A program made the position numbers and the translations under genes. DNA of 64,000 bases from Deinococcus grandis. Lineage in GTDB: Bacteria > Deinococcota > Deinococci > Deinococcales > Deinococcaceae. Position 1 is the first letter of the stretch. Each line of letters begins with the position of its first letter. The notes beneath the pieces are model-generated. The model was given only the letters and a program-made list of their open reading frames with translations. It searched no databases and was not told where the DNA came from. Positions 54,849 through 64,000 of this stretch are shown piece after piece. The DNA is taken from contig NZ_BCMS01000001.1 of NCBI RefSeq assembly GCF_001485435.1, forward strand, positions 2,831,001 to 2,895,000, read 5' to 3'.

Positions 54849-55598
54849 ATGCAGAAGCAGCCGTTTACCGCTCTGGCGGCCGTGTATGACGCGATCATGG
54901 CGGACGTGGAGTATGACCACTGGGCGGATTTCGTCCTGTCGTTCGCGCGGGACGGGGGGCTGGTCGGGCCGGGCCGCGCGCTGGATCTGGCGTGTGGCAC
55001 CGGGGGCTTCACGCGGGAGTTGCGCGCGGCGGGCTGGGACGTGACGGGCCTGGATTTCAGCGAGGCGATGCTCACCGAGGCGCGGTCGCGCCTGCCGGGC
55101 GTGCCGTTCGTGCAGGGCGACCTGCGGACCTTCGAGCTGGGGGAGCGGTTCGGGCTGGTGACGTGCGTGTTCGACAGCCTGAACAACCTCCTGACGCCGG
55201 GGGATCTGGGCGCGGCTCTGGCTCGGGCGCGGGCGCACCTGAGTCCCGGCGGGCTGCTGGCGTTCGACGTGAACACCCGCCTGGGCGTGCGGGAACTGTG
55301 GGAGGGGGACGCCATCGAGGGTCTGGCGCCGCTGCCGGACGGCGGTGAGGTCCACTACCACTGGTCGCATCACTACGACGCGGAGGCGGATGTGGGCGTG
55401 GTGCAGGCGTTCTGCCGGGTGGACGAGCAGGAGTTCGTGGAAACGCACCGCGAGCGCGGGTACGACCCGGCGGACCTGGAGCCGCTGCTCTCGGCGGCGG
55501 GGTTCGCGCGGTGGGAGATCGTGGAGTACCCGGATTACGCGCCGCCGGAACCGGACGCGCCGCGCGTGTGGGTGTTCGCCTGGGCGGGTGAACAGTGA
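54849..55598 (+). CDS. SAM-dependent class I methyltransferase
   Basis: A 249-residue methyltransferase. Motif I is ALDLACGTGGFTREL (about 42-56), the acidic strand-2 end VTGLDFSEAML follows, and a CVFDSLNNLL motif IV-like segment is near 105. ATG 54849 is chosen because TATGAT (54836-54841) ends 7 nt before it; the longer frame from 54756 is AT-rich IS-side DNA. It overlaps gpsA by 4 nt. Substrate unknown. Confidence 0.85.
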   Translation: MQKQPFTALAAVYDAIMADVEYDHWADFVLSFARDGGLVGPGRALDLACGTGGFTRELRAAGWDVTGLDFSEAMLTEARSRLPGVPFVQGDLRTFELGERFGLVTCVFDSLNNLLTPGDLGAALARARAHLSPGGLLAFDVNTRLGVRELWEGDAIEGLAPLPDGGEVHYHWSHHYDAEADVGVVQAFCRVDEQEFVETHRERGYDPADLEPLLSAAGFARWEIVEYPDYAPPEPDAPRVWVFAWAGEQ

Positions 55599-56557
55599 GC
55601 GCCCTGCCGGTGCTGGGCGCGGGCGGATGGGGCACGGCACTCGCGGTGAACGCGGCGCGCAACGGCCCGGTGCGGCTGTGGGCGCGCCGCGCTGATTTTG
55701 CGCGGTCCCTGGCGGAGGGGCGGGTGAACGCGGAGTACCTGCCGGGCGTGACCCTCCCGGCGGGCCTGGAGGTCACGGCGCACCTGGGCGAGGCGATCAC
55801 GGACGCGCCGTTCGCGCTGGTCGTGGTGCCCAGCGTGGGCGTCCCGGAGCTGCTCGCGGCGCTGCCGCGTGACCTGGGCGTGGTGCTGTGCGCCAAGGGC
55901 CTCGCGCCGGACGGGGGGCAGCTGAGCGTCCTGGCGCGGCAGCTGGGCTTCACGCGCGTGGCGGTCCTGAGCGGCCCGAACCACGCCGAGGAGATCGGGC
56001 GGGGCCTGCCCGCCGCCACCGTGGTCGCCAGCCGCGACGGTGGTTTTGCGCGGTCCGTGCAGGCGGCGCTGATGACGCCGGGCCTGCGCGTGTACACCAG
56101 CGACGACGAGACGGGCGTGGAACTGGGCGGCGTGCTGAAGAACGTCATGGCGGTCGCCGCCGGGCTGGTGGACGGCCTGAACCTGGGGGACAACGCCAAG
56201 TCCGCGCTGATCACGCGTGGGCTGCGCGAGATGAACCGCTACCTGACGGCGCTGGGCGCCCGCGAGGAGACCGTGTACGGCCTGAGTGGTCTGGGCGATC
56301 TGGTCGCCACGGCCACCAGCCGCCACAGCCGCAACCGCGCCGCAGGTGAGGCCATCGCGCGCGGGGAGCACCCGGGGCAGGGCGGGAAGGTCGTGGAGGG
56401 TCTACGCACGGCAGGTCTGCTGGACGCGTGGGCGGCGGCGCACGGGCATGACCTGCCGATCGTGCGGGCGGTGGCGCACGTCACGCGGGGCGAGTGGACG
56501 CCGGGAGACGGCGTGGCGCGCCTGATGGAACGCGAGGCGAAACCCGAGCAGCACTGA
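55595..56557 (+). CDS. gpsA: Glycerol-3-phosphate dehydrogenase, NAD(P)+
   Basis: A 320-residue enzyme that reduces dihydroxyacetone phosphate to sn-glycerol-3-phosphate for phospholipid synthesis. GAGGWGTALAVNAARNG (about 7-23) binds the dinucleotide; LSGPNHAEEIGRG (about 125-137) and GGVLKNVMAVAAGLVDGLNLGDNAKSALITRG (about 178-209), with the catalytic Lys in LKN, are clear. Translation from GTG 55595 overlaps the methyltransferase stop. Confidence 0.95.
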   Translation: MSALPVLGAGGWGTALAVNAARNGPVRLWARRADFARSLAEGRVNAEYLPGVTLPAGLEVTAHLGEAITDAPFALVVVPSVGVPELLAALPRDLGVVLCAKGLAPDGGQLSVLARQLGFTRVAVLSGPNHAEEIGRGLPAATVVASRDGGFARSVQAALMTPGLRVYTSDDETGVELGGVLKNVMAVAAGLVDGLNLGDNAKSALITRGLREMNRYLTALGAREETVYGLSGLGDLVATATSRHSRNRAAGEAIARGEHPGQGGKVVEGLRTAGLLDAWAAAHGHDLPIVRAVAHVTRGEWTPGDGVARLMEREAKPEQH

Positions 56558-56696
56558 GTTCCGGCAGCCCGGATCGACCCCGCCCGCCGGGGGTTCACGG
56601 GCTGGCCCGGGGCGGAAAATGGACGTCCCAGACGGCCTTGGGCGGATCTTCATGTCCGCATGTTCTGCTGAATGTTGTATGCGGATCTGAAGAGAC

Positions 56697-56735
56697 GTAC
56701 AAGTGCTTGTACCTCCTGCGGGCGGGTGGTACAGT
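56697..56735 (+). promoter_or_regulatory. nrdJ promoter with a 16 bp palindrome over the -35
   Basis: TTGTAC (56707-56712), 17 bp, TACAGT (56730-56735). The palindrome GTACAAGTGCTTGTAC (56697-56712) covers the -35, a good repressor site. A second inverted repeat, TCCGCAT (56655-56661) with ATGCGGA (56679-56685), lies just upstream. The 309 bp gpsA-nrdJ gap holds no gene. Confidence 0.6.
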
Positions 56736-56866
56736 CAGCCATCTAAGGCAAGGCCCACTTCACCGGCCACCCACAGCAGCTCACCTCACAGCCCCCCGAC
56801 CGGGGCGGTGCGGGCTCTGTGCTGTGTTTTCACGCCATCACCCCCTCGCCCGCAAGGAGACCCACC

Positions 56867-59881
<3,015 letters not shown>

Positions 59882-59900
59882 GATAAGGTGAGAAATCGCC

Positions 59901-59933
59901 CTCCACGCTTCTTCCTTCAGGAGAAGCGTGGAG
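59901..59933 (+). terminator. nrdJ terminator
   Basis: CTCCACGCTTCT and AGAAGCGTGGAG form a perfect 12 bp stem, 20 bp after the stop. Confidence 0.7.
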
Positions 59934-59951
59934 AGTCCTTACGCGGTGAAA

Positions 59952-60995
59952 ATGACAAAGTATAAATCATTGCCACCAATGCATAATATAAAACAAGCTC
60001 GCACGCTTGGAGTCGCAATATCAACCTGTCTCACATTAGCGATAATTGCAATTGTAATAAATCTGATTTCCGATATTTCCACCGTACCAACATATGGGTG
60101 GGCCACAATATTTACATTAATTCCAGTGATACTTTCGCTACTATCGCAGAGCATCACAGTTAACAAAAAACAAGCAGAGCGAATAGTATCGATTTGGAGA
60201 ATCGCTTATCTTCCCGTTTCGCTCATCACAATTATCATAAGTGTTGCAACCCCGGTTTTTGTTGGCTTCTATTTAGGAAATCCACAAATAGTTGCAAATA
60301 AAGACTTCACGATCGGAGATTTCATTCTTCTATTAATATTCTTCGCCTGCTCCACTATCCTAGTCGGCTTGATTAGAGTTGCTAAAAAGCCAAAGATGGG
60401 CATGAAATTTAAGATTAATATTGATATTGGAATTGGCCTACTAATCTCCGTAAGCACAATGCTGGAGATCATTAAATCAATTACCGCCGGAAGAGAGACC
60501 GACGTGATTACAGTAATTGGATTATCTGTTGCAACGATAGGCGGACTGGGCGATTTTACAATGAACTATGCATCGGGCGAAAACAATCCAAAAATAAGAC
60601 GTAAAATTCATCAAGCCGGAGGCTGGCTTTTAAAGCAGGCAATTAAACTAACCATCTCCGGGGCAGGCTTAATATCACTAGCGATAAACTTCGATATTGT
60701 AAAGCAAATAATTTTATGGTACTCAATAAGCATATCTAACATATTTTGGGTCAAAACCGCGTACCCAGATTTTTACGCCTGGACCAAATCAAGCGGTAAT
60801 ATTGGATATGTTGATGACGGCACGGCAATAGCGGCAATAATGATACTCACGGTTGGCGTCGCCTCCGCAATCTTATTCACGCAAGCAATAGCAAAAGCAA
60901 TAGCAGGACTAGTAGAAATATATTTCCATATCTCCGCAGCAACGCAAGATAGCGATATTGGAATATTATCTATAGATGAAAGCAAGATGAAATAA
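59952..60995 (+). CDS. AT-rich multi-pass membrane protein of unknown function
   Basis: A 347-residue protein with about eight hydrophobic helices (for example CLTLAIIAIVINLI, IAYLPVSLITIIISVATPVF, FILLLIFFACSTILVGLI, AIAAIMILTVGVASAILFT) and Ile/Lys-rich composition. No domain recognised. ATG 59952 is preferred over GTG 59928, which lies inside the nrdJ terminator. The gene is strikingly AT-rich, with Ile ATA and Lys AAA codons rare elsewhere in the window, so it looks horizontally acquired. It stands alone; no transposase or tRNA scar is adjacent. Confidence 0.75.
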   Translation: MTKYKSLPPMHNIKQARTLGVAISTCLTLAIIAIVINLISDISTVPTYGWATIFTLIPVILSLLSQSITVNKKQAERIVSIWRIAYLPVSLITIIISVATPVFVGFYLGNPQIVANKDFTIGDFILLLIFFACSTILVGLIRVAKKPKMGMKFKINIDIGIGLLISVSTMLEIIKSITAGRETDVITVIGLSVATIGGLGDFTMNYASGENNPKIRRKIHQAGGWLLKQAIKLTISGAGLISLAINFDIVKQIILWYSISISNIFWVKTAYPDFYAWTKSSGNIGYVDDGTAIAAIMILTVGVASAILFTQAIAKAIAGLVEIYFHISAATQDSDIGILSIDESKMK

Positions 60996-61103
60996 ATCCC
61001 GGTTCATAATTAGTGAAAATAGTTTGTTTTGCACTAAACCGAATCGCGCACAAGCGGGGGAACGCGTACGCTCTGGCCGGGTCGGAGTGGGTACGCTGCC
61101 CGT

Positions 61104-61448
61104 ATGCCTCTGTCTGATTACGCTCGCCCCTCCCCTGCTCGTCTGCGTCTGTTCGCTTCTTTGCTGCTGATGCTGGTGTTGACGGCGGTGGTGGGGCGGC
61201 GGCGTCCGGGGGAGCTGGGGACGCGGGAGACGCTGCGGCGCAGTGCGTTCGCGCGGGTGATGTTCATGGATATCGGCGCGCTGAGTACGCTGGGCGCGCT
61301 GTATCTGGTGTTGAACGGGCGGACGCGGGTGCGGGTTCCGGCGGCGGTGGCGTCGCTGTTCGCGGGGAGTTTCGCGCTGCTGCCCGCGCTGATGCTGGAG
61401 GACGCGGCGGCCATGCGGGCCGAGCGGGAGGGGCGCGCGGAGGGGTGA
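61104..61448 (+). CDS. Small hypothetical membrane protein
   Basis: A 114-residue protein with two to three hydrophobic helices (LRLFASLLLMLVLTAVV, MDIGALSTLGALYLVLNG, AAVASLFAGSFALLPALML). TACGCT (61092-61097) is 6 nt before the ATG. Function unknown. Confidence 0.65.
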   Translation: MPLSDYARPSPARLRLFASLLLMLVLTAVVGRRRPGELGTRETLRRSAFARVMFMDIGALSTLGALYLVLNGRTRVRVPAAVASLFAGSFALLPALMLEDAAAMRAEREGRAEG

Positions 61449-61463
61449 CCGCTGGGGGTGACC

Positions 61464-62408
61464 TCAGTCGGGTCGGAGGACGTGCAGCGCGCCCGCCCAC
61501 ACCTGAACGTGGACGGGACCGCCGGGGTGCGTGCGGGTTTCGCCGTCCACGTGGAACACCTGCCCGACGTGCTGCCCGGTGGCGTGCAGGGTGAAGGTGG
61601 CGGCGACGTCTTCCTGCACGCTGGGCAGCGTGTCGAACTGCCCGCGCAGCATGGCGGTGGCGTACGCGGCGAGGCTGTCGCGCTCCTGGCCGTTCACGCG
61701 GATCAGGTTCAGCAGGCCGTCACCGGGGTGCGCGTCGGGCGCGAGGCGCAGGCTGTTCCCGGTGGACTGGATGTTCATGATTTCCAGCAGGGCGAGTGGG
61801 GGCGCGGGGCTGTCCTGGCCGTCCACGTGGGTGGGGACGGGTTGCGCCTGGAAGCCGGGCAGGGTGGTCAGGACGGCCTGCGCGGCCCGCAGGGGGCTCT
61901 TGGGCGCGGTAGGGTCGTAGGCGTGCAGCAGGTCGGCGAACAGGCCGCAGCCGAACGCCTCGAAGAACACGTCCTCGCCCCAGGGGGCCTGCACGCGGCC
62001 CGCGTCGAACGGGTGCGGCGTGGCAGTGCGGTACGCGCGGGCAATGTCCAGCGGGTCGCCGGTCAGGCCCAGCGTCCGGGCGATGTTGTTCGAGGTGCCC
62101 AGTGGGATCACGCCGATCGTGGCGTTCCGTCCGGTGAGGTGCAGCGCGGCGGCGCGGAACGTGCCGTCTCCCCCGGCGATGAACACGGGGCCGGGCAGCG
62201 GGCCGCTCAGGGCCGGTCCGAGGTCGTGGGGGGTGCGGGTGGGGCGGTGTTCGGCGTCGAATCCGGCGTCCCGCAGCGCCGCCTGCAACTGGGTGGGGTC
62301 GGCGCGGTGGCTGGTGCCGGCGCCGGGGTTGTGGATCAGCACGGCGGGCGCGGGGGGCATGACCTGCACTGTACCGGGCGCGGGCGGGGCGGGATGGGGA
62401 GGGGTCAT
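61464..62408 (-). CDS. Diacylglycerol kinase-family lipid kinase, paralogue 1
   Basis: A 314-residue YegS/BmrU-type kinase. AVLIHNPGAGTSHR opens the catalytic domain, FIAGGDGTFRAAALHL (about 76-91) is the GGDGT nucleotide loop, and VIPLGTSNNIARTLGL (about 98-113) follows; VFHVDGETR near the C-terminus is the late metal/substrate motif. It phosphorylates a lipid or sphingoid substrate, not defined. GAGG precedes ATG 62408. It faces a paralogue head to head, 45 bp away. Confidence 0.9.
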   Translation of the reverse strand: MTPPHPAPPAPGTVQVMPPAPAVLIHNPGAGTSHRADPTQLQAALRDAGFDAEHRPTRTPHDLGPALSGPLPGPVFIAGGDGTFRAAALHLTGRNATIGVIPLGTSNNIARTLGLTGDPLDIARAYRTATPHPFDAGRVQAPWGEDVFFEAFGCGLFADLLHAYDPTAPKSPLRAAQAVLTTLPGFQAQPVPTHVDGQDSPAPPLALLEIMNIQSTGNSLRLAPDAHPGDGLLNLIRVNGQERDSLAAYATAMLRGQFDTLPSVQEDVAATFTLHATGQHVGQVFHVDGETRTHPGGPVHVQVWAGALHVLRPD

Positions 62409-62453
62409 GGTTTCCTCAAGGCGCGCGCCGTGCGGGGTGGCTACAGTGGCGGC

Positions 62454-63434
62454 ATGACCGCACCCCATTCCCTCGGCCCGGAGGGCGCCCCTGCCGCCCC
62501 GCAGCGTGGCACCGCGACGCTGATCTACAACACGAACGCGGGTGGCAGCAGCCGCTGCACGCCGGACGATCTGGTCAGCGCCATTCACGCCGTCGGGTTC
62601 ACGCCCGTGTACCGCGCGACCAGCTCCGAGGAGGACCTGAAGGAGGCGCTGGATGGCGTGGAGGGCACGGTGTTCGTGGCGGGCGGGGACGGCACGCAGC
62701 GGGCGGTGGCCCTGACGCTGGCGGGCCGCCCGGAGGTGACCCTGGCGGTCATTCCGATGGGCACGGCGAACAACGTGGCGCGCACGCTGGGCGTGCAGGG
62801 CGAGCCGCTGGACGTGATCGCCGCGTACGGCCGCGCGGAGGTCCGTCCCTTCGACCTGGGCCGCGTCCAGGGCCCCTGGGGGGAGGACCTGTTCCTGGAG
62901 GCGTGTGGGTGCGGGGCGTTCGCGGACGTGATGGCCGAGTACGACCCGGAGGAAGGCAAGAGCCCCCTGCGGGCCGTGCAGGCCCTCACGACGACCCTCA
63001 CGACCTTCGACCCGCCGCCCGTGCAGATCACGCTGGATGGGCAGGAGGAACCGAACACGCCGTTCGCGCTGCTGGAGGTCATGAACACGAAGGCGACCGG
63101 GCCGAGGCTGCGCCTGGCGACGAATGCCGATCCGGCGGACGGGCAGCTGGACGTGGTGCGGATCGACGCGACGGGCCGAGAGGGGCTGCTGACGTACCTC
63201 GCGGCGCTCGCGCGGGATGACTTCGAGGCCCTGAGCAGTGTCGAGAGTACACGCGCGGGCCGCGTGGAGATCCCATACACCGGGCAGGCGTTCCACGTGG
63301 ACGCGGAGGTCCGGCCGCCCATGCAGGGCGTGACGGGCCGCGTGCTGATCGAGGCGTGGCCGGGCGCGCTGAGCGTGCTGGTGCCGGTCACGGAGCAGGA
63401 TGCCGCGTCTGCCACCACGACCGGGGAGGGCTGA
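62454..63434 (+). CDS. Diacylglycerol kinase-family lipid kinase, paralogue 2
   Basis: A 326-residue paralogue of the previous gene: TLIYNTNAGGSSR, FVAGGDGTQRAVALTL, VIPMGTANNVARTLGVQGEPLDVI, and AFHVDAEVR align one-to-one with it. TACAGT (62442-62447) lies 6 nt before ATG 62454, suggesting a leaderless mRNA. The PHP-domain gene begins 2 nt after its stop. Confidence 0.9.
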   Translation: MTAPHSLGPEGAPAAPQRGTATLIYNTNAGGSSRCTPDDLVSAIHAVGFTPVYRATSSEEDLKEALDGVEGTVFVAGGDGTQRAVALTLAGRPEVTLAVIPMGTANNVARTLGVQGEPLDVIAAYGRAEVRPFDLGRVQGPWGEDLFLEACGCGAFADVMAEYDPEEGKSPLRAVQALTTTLTTFDPPPVQITLDGQEEPNTPFALLEVMNTKATGPRLRLATNADPADGQLDVVRIDATGREGLLTYLAALARDDFEALSSVESTRAGRVEIPYTGQAFHVDAEVRPPMQGVTGRVLIEAWPGALSVLVPVTEQDAASATTTGEG

Positions 63435-63435
63435 G

Positions 63436-64000
63436 GTGCCCCCCGGCCCGCCCCTGCCACCCCCGAACCCGCAGGAGGAGCGTGAGGTTCCGCTGCGTCG
63501 CGCGTGGCCGGTCGCGCTGGTGCACGCTGTGCAGGACCGCGTGGGGGGCGCGCTGGGCTGGGCGCCACGTCCGGCAGCGACCATGCAGAACAACATCGTG
63601 TGGCGCGGCGGGGTGCAGGTCATGCGCGTGGACCTGCACATGCACACGGAGGTCAGTCACGACTGCCGCACGCCCCTGCGGGACATTCCCGCGTGGATGC
63701 TCCGCACGAACACCCGCGTGATCGCCGTGACGGACCACGACCAGCACCGCGGCGGCCCGGAGTTGCAGGCCATCATCCGCGACCAGGGCCTGGACGACCG
63801 CCTGAGCGTCATCCCCGGCGAGGAGGTCACGACCAGCGAGGGCGAGCTGATCGGCCTGTTCCTCCAGGAGCGCATTCCCCCGAAACTCACGCCCGAGGAG
63901 ACCGTCCGGGAGATCAGGGCTCAGGGGGGGCTGGTACTGCTCCAGCATGGCTTCGATCCCCTGAAGCGCTATCGGCTGCGTCCCGAGGCGACCGAGCGCA
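63436..64000 (+). CDS. PHP-domain metal-dependent phosphoesterase (3' part outside window)
   Basis: 188 codons are visible from GTG 63436, which lies just after the lipid kinase stop with GAGG upstream. VDLHMHTEVSHDCRTPL gives the HxH metal motif, VIAVTDHDQHRGGPEL and VIPGEEVTTSEGELIGLFL the next PHP motifs, and LVLLQHGFDP a fourth, unlike polymerase-linked PHP domains. It is probably a 3',5'-nucleotide or sugar phosphatase-type enzyme; substrate not readable. The first 50 residues are Pro-rich. Confidence 0.85.
   Translation, partial: MPPGPPLPPPNPQEEREVPLRRAWPVALVHAVQDRVGGALGWAPRPAATMQNNIVWRGGVQVMRVDLHMHTEVSHDCRTPLRDIPAWMLRTNTRVIAVTDHDQHRGGPELQAIIRDQGLDDRLSVIPGEEVTTSEGELIGLFLQERIPPKLTPEETVREIRAQGGLVLLQHGFDPLKRYRLRPEATER

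Noticed and set aside
56736..56866. Cobalamin riboswitch before nrdJ
   Set aside because: The leader is short and the conserved GCCACTG box was not found; left only as a check.

Overview
The window is a GC-rich chromosomal segment that reads like a Deinococcus genome. The support is the codon use, a B12-dependent (class II) ribonucleotide reductase, a CHASE3-type histidine kinase, GatC beside SerRS, and above all at least twenty genes whose start codon sits only 5 to 8 nt behind a TANNNT hexamer, the leaderless-mRNA promoter arrangement known from Deinococcus. The genus is inferred from gene content and style; no 16S gene is present.

Layout. 1-24.8 kb is mostly housekeeping: a histidine kinase cut by the left edge, a two-gene module for unsaturated fatty acids (ECH1-type dienoyl-CoA isomerase plus a tyrosine-less 2,4-dienoyl-CoA reductase), an LRR protein, a G8-domain lipoprotein, a nicotinamide phosphoribosyltransferase/macrodomain pair, dnaX, malic enzyme, a FlK-like thioesterase, BrkB, hisA, a glycosyltransferase, tRNA-Leu(CAG), a chromate-type transporter, gatC-serS, a beta-lactamase-like protein and mscL. 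25-36 kb holds a PDZ/radical-SAM DUF512 protein, a flavin monooxygenase, a second glycosyltransferase, a tandem Nudix protein and a pheS-nudix-pheT operon preceded by a possible attenuator with a leaderless leader peptide. 36.8-43.4 kb carries a K+/H+-type antiporter and a five-gene branched-chain amino-acid-type ABC transporter. 43.4-48.4 kb has nrdR, a catalytically degenerate SDR, a zinc ribbon and dnaB with a 415-residue intein in its P-loop.

48.8-54.7 kb is an accessory patch: a type IV pilin, a dead IS end, an IS5/IS427-type element interrupted by an IS4-type element (both target duplications readable), one unrecognised small membrane-anchored protein, and a truncated plus an intact copy of a third IS. 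After it come a methyltransferase, gpsA, the class II ribonucleotide reductase (a likely NrdR target, nrdR being 13 kb away), one strikingly AT-rich multi-pass membrane protein, two divergent paralogous lipid kinases and a PHP-domain protein cut by the right edge.

The least expected structure is a family of five dispersed 133-156 bp repeats. Each has matching ends (ATACGGACTCCG and its complement) and two internal hairpins whose arms co-vary between copies. All five touch or nearly touch a stop codon, and one supplies the Shine-Dalgarno and first bases of a transporter gene. No complete undescribed multi-gene system such as a defence island is evident; the repeat family, the pheST leader, the NAMPT/macrodomain operator and the AT-rich membrane protein are the best leads.
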